Translations under genes and position numbers: made by a program
Shown: piece by piece, positions 28,253 to 36,761 of the stretch
Numbering within the stretch: position 1 is the first letter of the stretch
Layout: every line of letters begins with the position of its first letter
Assembly (NCBI RefSeq): GCF_008923245.1
Contig: NZ_WBOS01000002.1
Span: 496,001 to 560,000 of the forward strand
Direction of reading: 5' to 3'
From: Cytobacillus depressus
GTDB taxonomy: Bacteria > Bacillota > Bacilli > Bacillales > Cytobacillaceae
DNA: 64,000 bases
Notes under the pieces: generated by a model
Told to the model about the DNA's origin: nothing
The model's database searches: none
The model's input: the letters and a program-made list of their open reading frames with translations, nothing else

Positions 28253-28615
28253 ATGGCCCATAAAATTTTAATTGTAGATGATGCTGCATTCATGCGAATG
28301 ATGATTAAAGATATTCTTTCAAAAAATGGCTACGAGGTTGTGGCGGAGGCAGCGGACGGAGCCCAGGCGGTTGAAAAATATAAAGAAACACAACCAGATT
28401 TAGTGACGATGGATATTACAATGCCTGAAATGGATGGGATTTCCGCTCTTAAAGAAATTAAAAAAATGAATCCAAATGCAAAAGTTATTATGTGCTCTGC
28501 CATGGGACAACAAGCGATGGTTATTGATGCCATCCAGGCCGGAGCAAAAGACTTTATCGTTAAACCATTCCAAGCGGATCGTGTTCTAGAAGCGATTGGG
28601 AAAACATTAGGCTAA
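28253..28615 (+). CDS. cheY: Chemotaxis response regulator CheY
   Basis: Single-domain response regulator, 120 residues. ATG 28253 (MAHKILIVDDAAFMRMM) has CGGAGG upstream; the longer frame from 28208 overlaps fliY. Acidic pair D9 and D10, phosphoacceptor D54 in VTMDITMPEMDG, the switch residue is Ser in CSAMGQQ, and K at FIVKPF. In Bacillus CheY-P causes CCW rotation (running). Confidence 0.98.
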   Translation: MAHKILIVDDAAFMRMMIKDILSKNGYEVVAEAADGAQAVEKYKETQPDLVTMDITMPEMDGISALKEIKKMNPNAKVIMCSAMGQQAMVIDAIQAGAKDFIVKPFQADRVLEAIGKTLG

Positions 28616-28642
28616 TAAATTCTCATTAGAAGGTGCAATAAA

Positions 28643-29305
28643 TTGCTATATGTAAAGCGGACAATTCTTTCTTTTGTGATTATTTGCATTGCTCTGCTAG
28701 GCTTTAAAGGACAAGCCTATGCAGAGCAAGTTAATAGTGTGAAAGATTGTATAGAACATCCAGAGTTATGCAAACAACAACAGCTACCCCAAACACAAGA
28801 AACAAAAAAATCTAAATCAGCTGAAACAGTCAATGTTGGTTTGACAGCATGGGATTTTATAAAAATGATTTTTGCAACAATCTTTGTCGTAGCGCTTTTA
28901 TACTTCTTGCTAAAATTTATAAATAAAAAAAATAAAATGTATAAAAGCTCTCAGCTTGTTGAGAACTTAGGTGGTACTGCACTAGGAACAAATCGTTCCG
29001 TTCAATTAATAAAAGTTGGGAATCGAATATTAGTTGTAGGCGTCGGTGAGAATATTCAGCTATTGAAAGAAATTGAAGACCCGGAGGAGTATAATCACCT
29101 TATTTCAGAATATAACGACAAAATAGAGCAACTTGTAGATCCAAGCGATATTATGACAAAGGTGCTTCAAAGAAGAAAGAATGTTCACCCTGAGAGAAAA
29201 GGGAATCAATTTCAGAGTTTACTTAAACAGCAATTAGAAGACATTTCAAAAGGAAGAAAGCAATTATATAAAGAAATGGAGAAGAAAGGGTCAGACGAGC
29301 AATGA
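28643..29305 (+). CDS. fliO: Flagellar biosynthesis protein FliO (FliZ)
   Basis: 220 residues with a TTG start after GAAGGTG. The signal peptide (1-27, LYVKRTILSFVIICIALLG ending before EQVNS) is followed by an extracytoplasmic stretch with two cysteines (DCIEHPELCKQ). A transmembrane helix (about 72-92, FIKMIFATIFVVALLYFLL) and a cytoplasmic FliO domain (NLGGTALGTNRSVQLIKVG) complete it. It helps to assemble the FliP ring. It overlaps fliP by four bases. Confidence 0.93.
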   Translation: MLYVKRTILSFVIICIALLGFKGQAYAEQVNSVKDCIEHPELCKQQQLPQTQETKKSKSAETVNVGLTAWDFIKMIFATIFVVALLYFLLKFINKKNKMYKSSQLVENLGGTALGTNRSVQLIKVGNRILVVGVGENIQLLKEIEDPEEYNHLISEYNDKIEQLVDPSDIMTKVLQRRKNVHPERKGNQFQSLLKQQLEDISKGRKQLYKEMEKKGSDEQ

Positions 29306-29967
29306 ATGAATTTATGGAGTTTTTTAACAACAGTTCGCCTGCCAATGTTTCAACATCTGTGAAGCTAATCTTAATGCTCACCGTTTTATCATTGGCGCCA
29401 AGTATTCTCATCTTAATGACCTGCTTTACTAGAATTGTAATTGTTCTCTCCTTTGTCAGAACGGCGCTTGCAACACAGCAAATGCCTCCAAATCAAGTCA
29501 TAATCGGATTATCTTTATTTCTTTCATTTTTTATCATGGCACCAACCTTTCAGCAAGTAAATGAGGAAGCACTGACGCCACTTTTTAATGATGAAATCAA
29601 TCTTGAACAAGCATACGAAAAAGCGGCTATCCCATTTAAAGAGTTCATGAGTGCACATACGAGACAAAAGGATTTAGCATTATTCCTAGATTATGCAAAA
29701 GCTGAACCACCGCAATCGATTGAGGCTATCCCTTTAACTGCACTCGTTCCAGCATTTGCGATAAGTGAAATAAAAACAGCTTTCCAAATTGGATTCATGA
29801 TATTTATACCTTTTCTTGTCATTGACATGGTTGTAGCAAGTGTCCTTATGTCAATGGGGATGATGATGCTGCCCCCAGTAATGATTTCATTACCTTTTAA
29901 AATATTATTATTTGTGCTTGTTGATGGCTGGTACCTTGTAGTGAGATCTCTCTTACAAAGCTTTTAG
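29302..29967 (+). CDS. fliP: Flagellar export gate protein FliP
   Basis: Export-gate core, 221 residues, the same as the B. subtilis length. Multiple transmembrane helices. Signatures are LILMTCFTRIVIVLSFVRTA, SFFIMAPTF, FAISEIKTAFQIGFMIFIPF and SMGMMMLPPVMISLPFKI. ATGA overlap with fliO shows coupling. A 299-base non-coding repeat separates it from fliQ, while in B. subtilis these genes are close. Confidence 0.98.
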   Translation: MNEFMEFFNNSSPANVSTSVKLILMLTVLSLAPSILILMTCFTRIVIVLSFVRTALATQQMPPNQVIIGLSLFLSFFIMAPTFQQVNEEALTPLFNDEINLEQAYEKAAIPFKEFMSAHTRQKDLALFLDYAKAEPPQSIEAIPLTALVPAFAISEIKTAFQIGFMIFIPFLVIDMVVASVLMSMGMMMLPPVMISLPFKILLFVLVDGWYLVVRSLLQSF

Positions 29968-29971
29968 AGGA

Positions 29972-30239
29972 TGTTCAAAAAGTCCGGGGAAAATTCCTCG
30001 AAAAAGAAAAGCACTTTTTCTTCGTGCGATGTCTATTCGAGAAGATTATTCAATGAGCTGTCGAATTTCGGCGTCAGCTTGCTTCTCCGCTTCTCACGTA
30101 TTAAAAGCATATCCTCGAAAAAGAAGAACGCTTTTTCTTCGTGCGAGGAGAATGCTCCGAAGCGACCAGCTAGCGTTCCGGTGCTCGAAGGCTACGCTTC
30201 CTTGAACTTCTCGGCTCTTTTTGTCCTCCTTTTTGAACA
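29972..30239 (+). repeat. MITE-like element with terminal inverted repeats between fliP and fliQ
   Basis: The element is bounded by perfect 11-base terminal inverted repeats, TGTTCAAAAAG (29972-29982) and CTTTTTGAACA (30229-30239). It contains two 35-base direct repeats (29995-30029 and 30112-30146) that differ at only two positions. Each ends in a hairpin-like AAAAAG..CTTTTT segment. An open frame of 95 codons (29971-30258) crosses the whole element without a membrane, enzyme or structural motif and is judged spurious. Its shape, together with general familiarity with Bacillaceae genomes, suggests a non-autonomous, multi-copy element. No transposase is present. Confidence 0.8.
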
Positions 30240-30266
30240 CACACTTATAAGCAGGTGAATTAACAT

Positions 30267-30536
30267 ATGACACCAGAATTGGTAATTACGATAGCAAAGC
30301 AAGGAATAATAACGGTTTTATTAATATGTGGACCGCTTTTACTCCTTGCACTTGTTGTAGGTTTAATCGTTAGTATATTTCAAGCAACAACACAAATTCA
30401 GGAACAAACATTGGCGTTTGTTCCCAAAATCGTTGCAGTCTTAGCTGGCCTCGTTTTCTTTGGGCCTTGGATGCTAAGTCACATGCTTTCATATGCAGGA
30501 GAAATTTTTTCGAATTTAACTAGGTTTGTAGGATGA
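30267..30536 (+). CDS. fliQ: Flagellar export gate protein FliQ
   Basis: 89-residue two-helix membrane protein of the export gate. It carries VVGLIVSIFQATTQIQEQTLAFVPKI, the universal FliQ/SpaQ signature, of which ATTQIQEQTLAF is central. ATG 30267 is preceded by AGGTGAATT, directly after the repeat element. fliR starts four bases after the stop. Confidence 0.97.
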   Translation: MTPELVITIAKQGIITVLLICGPLLLLALVVGLIVSIFQATTQIQEQTLAFVPKIVAVLAGLVFFGPWMLSHMLSYAGEIFSNLTRFVG

Positions 30537-30540
30537 TATT

Positions 30541-31317
30541 ATGGTAGATTTCTTACCGGCTTTCCCAGCTTTTTTACTAATATTCGTAAGGGTAACGTCT
30601 TTTTTTCTGATGATGCCCCTTTTTTCATATCGGTCCATTCCAACGCCGGTAAAAATAGGCTTAGGATTTTTTATGGCCATGATTATGGTCTTTACAATCG
30701 ATACACCATTAATGGAAGTTGATAGTCTCTATTTTTTATTAATATTGAAAGAAGCTCTCGTTGGTCTGATGATTGGCTTTATTGCGTATTTAATCTTATC
30801 AGCTATTCAGATAGCTGGAGGGTTTATCGATTTTCAGATGGGTTTTGCGATTGCTAACGTCATTGATCCGCAAACGGGTGCACAAAGCCCGTTGATGGGA
30901 CAATATCTATATACAATTAGTTTATTTTTCTTATTAATGGTAAATGGTCATCATCTTTTATTAGACGGCGTTTTTTATAGCTATCAATTCATTCCTCTTG
31001 AACAGGCGTGGGTTCCGTTTGGGAGTGAGAATATGGCGGAATATGTAATAAAGGTATTTAATTCTATGTTTATTATCGCCTTTCAAATGGCAATCCCAGT
31101 AGTTGGAAGTTTATTTTTAGTGGATATAGCTTTAGGCATCATAGCCCGAACAGTTCCGCAGTTAAATGTTTTTGTTGTGGGACTCCCAATAAAAATTGGA
31201 GTGAGCTTCATTGTCATTATTGCGGTAATGAGTATTTTGCTGATGGCCGTTTCCCAATTATTCGAAACAATGTTAGGCGCGATGCGTGGTCTAATGGAGA
31301 TTATTGGGGGAACTTAA
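30541..31317 (+). CDS. fliR: Flagellar export gate protein FliR
   Basis: 258-residue polytopic membrane protein. Family features: PAFLLIFVRVTSFFLMMPLF at the N-terminus, AIQIAGGFIDFQMGFAIANV and the conserved DPQTGAQSPLMGQ, then VVGLPIKIGVSFIVI. The start ATG is close to TAGGATGAT. It precedes flhB by three bases. Confidence 0.97.
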   Translation: MVDFLPAFPAFLLIFVRVTSFFLMMPLFSYRSIPTPVKIGLGFFMAMIMVFTIDTPLMEVDSLYFLLILKEALVGLMIGFIAYLILSAIQIAGGFIDFQMGFAIANVIDPQTGAQSPLMGQYLYTISLFFLLMVNGHHLLLDGVFYSYQFIPLEQAWVPFGSENMAEYVIKVFNSMFIIAFQMAIPVVGSLFLVDIALGIIARTVPQLNVFVVGLPIKIGVSFIVIIAVMSILLMAVSQLFETMLGAMRGLMEIIGGT

Positions 31318-31320
31318 CGT

Positions 31321-32406
31321 ATGAAACAATTAATTATATTGGATTTGCAATTGTTCGCTGGTGAAAAAACGGAAAAAGCAACCCCAAAAAAAAGACAGGA
31401 TTCTAGAAAAAAAGGACAAGTTGCCAAAAGTCAGGATGTTAATACAGCAGTCGTCTTAATTAGTGTTTTTTTATTTCTTTTATTCGGTGGTCCATATTTA
31501 ATAGATATTGTTTTTAATATAATGACCCATACTTTTAATCAATTTATGCTAATGGAATTGTCAGAAGCAAATGTTCAAACACTTTTTTTAGCCATTTTAA
31601 AGGAAGTTGTCTTATTTTTAGGCCCCATCATGCTAGTGGCAATGATCGCGGGAATAGCCGCAAATTATATGCAAGTCGGCTTTTTATTTTCGACAGAAGT
31701 AATTCAGCCAAAATTGGAAAAATTAAATCCCATTAAAGGATTTAAGCGAATATTTTCGATGAGAGCGATCGTTGAGTTATTTAAATCGATTTTAAAAATT
31801 GGCTTTGTCGGGATTGTAACTTTCGCGGTCTTATGGAGCCGGATTGATGAGATTCTTGTTTTATCGCAAAAGTCGGTTGGAACTGCATTAGTTACGTTAG
31901 GCAGCCTAACTGTACAAATGGGATTGTTTGCATCTGGGGCATTATTATTTTTATCGTTATTAGATTTTTTATATCAAAAATATGATTTCGAAAAAAACAT
32001 TCGAATGTCAAAACAGGATATTAAAGATGAACATAAAAACATTGAAGGCGATCCTTTAATCAAATCAAAGATTAAACAGAAACAACGGGAAATGGCGATG
32101 AGAAGAATGATGCAGGAAGTTCCGAATGCAGATGTTGTCATTACAAACCCCACTCATTTTGCCGTTGCTTTAAAGTATGATGAGACAAAATTGGACGCAC
32201 CATATGTCGTTGCCAAAGGGGTCGATTTTGTCGCACAAAAGATAAAATTGATTGCGAAAGAACAAGATATTATAACGATTGAAAACCGGCCTCTTGCGAG
32301 AGCTTTATATAGTCAGGCAGAAATTGGCGATGCGATTCCAGAAGAGTTTTTCAAAGCAGTCGCCGAAATTCTAGCCCATGTTTATAGAATAAAGAAGAAA
32401 ATTTAG
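31321..32406 (+). CDS. flhB: Flagellar export switch protein FlhB
   Basis: Export-gate protein that switches from rod/hook to filament substrates. 361 residues with four transmembrane helices (about 43-65, 88-118, 150-172, 186-213). The autocleavage site NPTH is at 276-279, followed by the cytoplasmic domain (ALKYDETKLDAPYVVAKGVD) ending VAEILAHVYRIKK. The N-terminal basic segment EKTEKATPKKRQDSRKKGQ is typical. A structured 269-base repeat region separates it from flhA. Confidence 0.98.
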   Translation: MKQLIILDLQLFAGEKTEKATPKKRQDSRKKGQVAKSQDVNTAVVLISVFLFLLFGGPYLIDIVFNIMTHTFNQFMLMELSEANVQTLFLAILKEVVLFLGPIMLVAMIAGIAANYMQVGFLFSTEVIQPKLEKLNPIKGFKRIFSMRAIVELFKSILKIGFVGIVTFAVLWSRIDEILVLSQKSVGTALVTLGSLTVQMGLFASGALLFLSLLDFLYQKYDFEKNIRMSKQDIKDEHKNIEGDPLIKSKIKQKQREMAMRRMMQEVPNADVVITNPTHFAVALKYDETKLDAPYVVAKGVDFVAQKIKLIAKEQDIITIENRPLARALYSQAEIGDAIPEEFFKAVAEILAHVYRIKKKI

Positions 32407-32423
32407 CTCTTTTCAAGTAGAGA

Positions 32424-32658
32424 TGTCTAGCTCCAGCGCCTACCCCCGACGTACAGGAGGTACTAGTGTCGACAATGCGACAGGACAAGGAAAGCTTCGT
32501 CAGCGACACATCGCACGACCAAAAGTGGAACTTTTGGGAGGACGTCGCGTTTTTGTCGACCTCGAGGTCACAAGTCGATCCTCCCAGAATGGAAAGTTCA
32601 CCTTTCCGTGCGGCTCGTCTTGTGCTTGTCGGGGGTGATCAAGGCGCTTGCGCTTTTC
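32424..32658 (+). repeat. Structured intergenic repeat (TGTCTAGCTCCAGCGCC family) between flhB and flhA
   Basis: Its outer arms pair: AGCGCC (32435-32440) with GGCGCT (32643-32648) and CCCCCGAC (32443-32450) with GTCGGGGG (32627-32634). Inside are GTAC-AGGAG-GTAC (32451-32463), CCAAAAG-TGGAA-CTTTTGG and GGAAAG-TTCAC-CTTTCC hairpins. The long open frame through it (32466 onward) that joins flhA is chance read-through. I recall this opening/closing sequence as a common Bacillaceae intergenic repeat; a shorter relative is upstream of pyrH (47018-47095). Confidence 0.8.
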
Positions 32659-32675
32659 GTTTAGGAGAGAAACAT

Positions 32676-34712
32676 ATGTCAGGAAGAGATTTATCCGTAT
32701 TAATAGCTGTCATTTTAATTGTAGCGATGCTTATTATCCCTTTTCCATCGTGGCTTCTAAGTATACTAATTTTAATTAATATTACATTGGCTCTCATTGT
32801 CTTACTGACGACAATGAATATGAGTGAGCCACTTCAATTTTCGATTTTTCCATCGTTATTGTTATTACTGACATTATTCCGTTTAGGATTAAATGTTTCG
32901 ACAACACGTTCGATCCTTTCAACTGGTGATGCGGGCGGAGTAGTACATACTTTTGGTACCTTCGTTGTCGGTGGAAATATTGTTGTCGGACTCGTTGTGT
33001 TTTTAATATTGGTTATTATTCAATTTATTGTCATTACAAAGGGAGCTGAACGTGTTTCTGAGGTAGCTGCGAGGTTTACCCTTGATGCGATGCCTGGGAA
33101 ACAGATGAGTATTGATGCAGATTTAAATGCTGGAATGATTTCCGAGCAGGAAGCTCGTACACGTCGTGAAAAGGTGAGTCGAGAAGCGGATTTTTACGGT
33201 TCAATGGATGGAGCAAGTAAATTCGTTAAAGGGGATGCAATTGCAGGAATCATTATTGTCTTAATTAACCTGATTTTTGGGATTGTGATTGGTGTGATGC
33301 AGCTGGGATTGTCGGTAGCTGATTCTGCCTCAAAATTTTCACTTTTAACAGTTGGGGATGGTCTAGTCAGCCAAATTCCCGCCCTTCTTATTTCAACTGC
33401 AACGGGTATCGTAGTAACAAGGGCAGCGTCTGATGGGAATCTTGGAAAAGATATTACAACTCAATTATTTGCTTTTCCAAAAATGCTATATGTAACAGGG
33501 GCAACTATATTTTTATTAGGGCTATTTACCCCTATAAATGATTTACTTACGATTCCAATTGCTGCGCTACTTTGTTTGGGAGGATATATGATAAACCGTA
33601 CCCCTGAAAATGAAAAAGAGCAGCTTCAAGAAATCGATGAGGAACTAGATGCAGGCGAGATGAAAAGCCCTGAAAATGTCGTGAGCTTATTGAATGTTGA
33701 CCCGATTGAATTTGAATTTGGGTATGGTCTAATTCCTTTAGCCGATGCTAATCAAGGCGGTGATCTTCTTGACCGGATCGTGATGATTCGCAGACAGCTA
33801 GCGATTGAGCTAGGGTTAGTCATACCGGTTGTAAGAATAAGAGATAATATTCAGCTTCAGCCTAATGAATACAGACTAAAAATAAAAGGTAATGAAATGG
33901 CAAGAGGAGAGCTGTTGTTAGATCACTATTTAGCTATGAGCCCTGGTATAGAAGATGATTCAATTGAAGGCATTGACACGATTGAACCTTCATTTGGGCT
34001 ACCAGCTAAATGGATCACAGAGGACATGAAGGAACAAGCTGAAATATTTGGCTATACAGTTGTTGATCCGCCCTCAGTCGTTTCTACCCATATAACAGAA
34101 GTAATTAAAGCGAATGCCTATGACCTAATAGGACGTCAAGAAACGAAACAGCTAATTGACCATCTCAATGAAAGTTATCCAATATTAGTGGAAGAAGTCA
34201 CGCCAAATCCGCTTTCAGTCGGTGAGGTACAAAAAGTATTAGCAAAACTATTAAAAGAAAATGTTTCTATTCGAAACCTACCAATTATTTTTGAAACATT
34301 AGCAGATTTCGGCAAGGTGACAAGTGACACAGATTTACTGACGGAATATGTCCGTCAATCGTTAGCGCGGCAAATTACCAATCAATTTTCACAAGCGAAT
34401 GATTCGTTAAAAGTTGTCACACTTTCTGGGAAAGTGGAGAAATTAATTGCTGACGGGATCCAGCAAACAGAACATGGCAATTATTTATCAATTGATCCAA
34501 CAGATTCACAAAATATATTGGAATCTATCGCCTCACAGGTGGAGCAATTATCGTTAATCGAACAAACGCCAATCGTTTTATGTTCCCCAGCAGTTAGAAT
34601 GTATGTCCGTCAATTAACTGAGAGGTATTTTCCGCAAATACCGATTCTTTCATATAATGAGCTTGAAGCAAACGTTGAAGTACAGAGTGTTGGGGTGGTG
34701 AATTTAGATTGA
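32676..34712 (+). CDS. flhA: Flagellar export protein FlhA
   Basis: Major export-gate component, 678 residues (B. subtilis 677). ATG 32676 (SGRDLSVLIAVILIVAMLI) has TTAGGAGAG upstream. The in-frame extension to 32466 lies within the repeat and is rejected. About eight N-terminal transmembrane helices (1-315) contain the conserved GLNVSTTRSIL and the FHIPEP-type loop (AARFTLDAMPGKQMSIDADL). The cytoplasmic half (about 330-678) includes the ring-forming domains. flhF overlaps the stop codon. Confidence 0.98.
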   Translation: MSGRDLSVLIAVILIVAMLIIPFPSWLLSILILINITLALIVLLTTMNMSEPLQFSIFPSLLLLLTLFRLGLNVSTTRSILSTGDAGGVVHTFGTFVVGGNIVVGLVVFLILVIIQFIVITKGAERVSEVAARFTLDAMPGKQMSIDADLNAGMISEQEARTRREKVSREADFYGSMDGASKFVKGDAIAGIIIVLINLIFGIVIGVMQLGLSVADSASKFSLLTVGDGLVSQIPALLISTATGIVVTRAASDGNLGKDITTQLFAFPKMLYVTGATIFLLGLFTPINDLLTIPIAALLCLGGYMINRTPENEKEQLQEIDEELDAGEMKSPENVVSLLNVDPIEFEFGYGLIPLADANQGGDLLDRIVMIRRQLAIELGLVIPVVRIRDNIQLQPNEYRLKIKGNEMARGELLLDHYLAMSPGIEDDSIEGIDTIEPSFGLPAKWITEDMKEQAEIFGYTVVDPPSVVSTHITEVIKANAYDLIGRQETKQLIDHLNESYPILVEEVTPNPLSVGEVQKVLAKLLKENVSIRNLPIIFETLADFGKVTSDTDLLTEYVRQSLARQITNQFSQANDSLKVVTLSGKVEKLIADGIQQTEHGNYLSIDPTDSQNILESIASQVEQLSLIEQTPIVLCSPAVRMYVRQLTERYFPQIPILSYNELEANVEVQSVGVVNLD

Positions 34713-35869
34713 AGGTAAAAAAATATACTGCCTCTTCCATGGCTGAAGCAATGAAACAAATACGTGTAGAGCTTGGAAGTGATGCCGTTATATTAAATTC
34801 GCGAGAAGTCCAATCAGGTGGATTTCTTGGCCTTTTTAAAAAACGAAATATTGAAGTCATCGCAGCGGTGGATCACGGGGCAGCCATCCTACAAAAACCA
34901 ATGACGAAACAAAAGCTTCCAATACATGAAGTAAACCGAATTGATCACCGAGAAAAATTGGTTATCGATCATACGACATATGAGAAGCAAAGTCAAAACG
35001 ATAAATTGAAGGCCGAATTAAAAGATCTAAAAGAAAAGCTGCTTACAATGTCCAATACCAACTCGGGACAAGGTCCTCATTATCCTGATCAATTAAAGCT
35101 TATGCAGCAATTATTAATGAATCATGAAATCGAAGAAGCAATTCAAAGTTCATTATTAACCTCTCTTTTAGAAAAGTGGTATGTGAGTGGGGCAAATGCC
35201 TCAATTGATGAAGTGCATTCATGGTTAATAAAAGCAATGAAAGACCACATATCTACTATTCCTTTTGGAGGGATATCCTTTAAGAAGAAATATATAAATG
35301 TTGTTGGTCCAACAGGGGTCGGAAAAACGACAACTCTTGCAAAAATAGCAGCTGAATGTGTGATCAATCATAAAAAGAAGCTTGCTTTTATAACAACAGA
35401 TACGTATAGAATTGCCGCTATCGAACAACTAAAAACGTATGCAAAAATATTAAATGTCCCAATGGAAGTGTGCTATACAATTGATGATTTTAAAAAAGCT
35501 GCTGAAACCTTCCGCGATTATGATCTCGTTTTAATCGATACGGCCGGCAGAAATTTTAGAAATCAGCAATATGTTGAGGATTTAAAAAATGTTATTGATT
35601 TTGATCATGATATCGAAACTTTTTTAGTCCTTTCATTGACATCGAAACAGCGAGATATGGAAGAGATATATAAACAGTTTTCTATCATTAATATTGATAA
35701 ATTTATTTTTACGAAAGCGGATGAAACGTCCAGCTATGGAGCGATGTATAATTTGATCATAAAATTCAACAAAGGTGCTGCCTATATGACGAATGGTCAA
35801 AATGTTCCTGACGACATGATTGAATTCAAACCAGATTTTATAGCCAAAATGATTATTGGAGTCGAATGA
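34709..35869 (+). CDS. flhF: Flagellar placement GTPase FlhF
   Basis: SRP-family GTPase that governs flagellar site selection. 386 residues with a TTG start overlapping the flhA stop (conserved start MKVKKYTASSMAEAMKQI). The N-terminal B domain and helical N domain precede the G domain, with G1 [18 protein letters not shown]2-like TTDTYRIAAIEQLKTYA, G3 LIDTAGRN and G4 TKADE. flhG follows directly, as always for this pair. Confidence 0.97.
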   Translation: MKVKKYTASSMAEAMKQIRVELGSDAVILNSREVQSGGFLGLFKKRNIEVIAAVDHGAAILQKPMTKQKLPIHEVNRIDHREKLVIDHTTYEKQSQNDKLKAELKDLKEKLLTMSNTNSGQGPHYPDQLKLMQQLLMNHEIEEAIQSSLLTSLLEKWYVSGANASIDEVHSWLIKAMKDHISTIPFGGISFKKKYINVVGPTGVGKTTTLAKIAAECVINHKKKLAFITTDTYRIAAIEQLKTYAKILNVPMEVCYTIDDFKKAAETFRDYDLVLIDTAGRNFRNQQYVEDLKNVIDFDHDIETFLVLSLTSKQRDMEEIYKQFSIINIDKFIFTKADETSSYGAMYNLIIKFNKGAAYMTNGQNVPDDMIEFKPDFIAKMIIGVE

Positions 35870-35870
35870 A

Positions 35871-36761
35871 ATGAAAGACCAAGCAGAAGCTTTACGAAAA
35901 CGATTAAGAACAGCTGGATCAAGGAAGACTCCAAGAACTTTAGCAGTTGTTAGTGGGAAAGGAGGAGTTGGAAAATCGAACTTTTCCTTGAATTTTTCGA
36001 TTGCCTTGTCTAAAAAAGGCTTTTCCGTTCTTCTCTTTGACATGGATTTAGGGATGGGTAATCTTGATATTTTAATGGGGAAATCATCCGAGTATTCAAT
36101 CGTTGATTATTTTGATAGAAATGTTTCATTAAAAGATATCATCATGAATGGTCCGGAAGGGCTTCGCTATATTGCAGGTGGGTCCGGGCTTTCCGATTTA
36201 GTTCATCTAGATGAGCGAATAATTGAAGCATTTACAGAGGATCTTTCAACTTTATTTATTGAATATGACTATGTGATTTTCGATATGGGGGCAGGGATAA
36301 CGAATGAATCTATTAAATTTATTCTGTCTGTTCAAGAAATTGTTTGCATTACGACCCCAGAACCTACTGCAATTACAGATGCTTATTCGACATTGAAACA
36401 TATTCATTTAGTAGACTCGTCTATCCCATTCTATCTTGTCATTAATCGTGTGCAAGATGAAAAAGATGGGCAGCAAACATTCAAACGAATATCGAAGGTT
36501 TTGCAGAGCTTTCTTGGCAGGGAATCGTTTTATCTTGGGATGATACCAGATGACCGATCCATCCAACAGGCTGTTAGAAGGCAAATCCCATTTATTTTAT
36601 ATAATGAAAGATCTCAAGCATCAAAATCAATTCTCACACAGGTCGAGCGATATAGAAACAAGCATTTTAATGAGAAAAAGGCAGCAAATGGTTTTCCATT
36701 TATTTCGAATCTTAAGCGATTTTTATTTGAAAGGAAGGGGGAACACCATGAGGAAAATTAA
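35871..36761 (+). CDS. flhG: Flagellar number regulator FlhG (YlxH), MinD-like ATPase
   Basis: MinD/ParA-type ATPase that stimulates FlhF. ATG 35871 is chosen, nine bases after GGAG inside the flhF end; the in-frame TTG 35856 lies further upstream without a site. 296 residues. The N-terminal activator peptide (MKDQAEALRKRLRTAG) activates FlhF. The deviant Walker A is VVSGKGGVGKSNFSLNF, with DMDLGMGNLDILMG and FDMGAGITNES downstream. The C-terminal amphipathic helix region ends RKGEHHEEN. It overlaps cheB by 14 bases. Confidence 0.96.
   Translation: MKDQAEALRKRLRTAGSRKTPRTLAVVSGKGGVGKSNFSLNFSIALSKKGFSVLLFDMDLGMGNLDILMGKSSEYSIVDYFDRNVSLKDIIMNGPEGLRYIAGGSGLSDLVHLDERIIEAFTEDLSTLFIEYDYVIFDMGAGITNESIKFILSVQEIVCITTPEPTAITDAYSTLKHIHLVDSSIPFYLVINRVQDEKDGQQTFKRISKVLQSFLGRESFYLGMIPDDRSIQQAVRRQIPFILYNERSQASKSILTQVERYRNKHFNEKKAANGFPFISNLKRFLFERKGEHHEEN

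Noticed and set aside
29971-30258. 95-codon open frame between fliP and fliQ
   Set aside because: It spans the MITE-like element exactly, repeats its own sequence through the two direct repeats, has no ribosome site or domain, and is explained by the repeat.
32466-32675. 70-residue N-terminal extension of FlhA, and the overlapping 71-codon frame at 32423-32638
   Set aside because: Both read through the palindromic repeat. FlhA has its conserved start with a good ribosome site at 32676.
36550-36747. Extended N-terminus of CheB
   Set aside because: It lies within flhG in another frame; the receiver domain starts at 36748 with a ribosome site.
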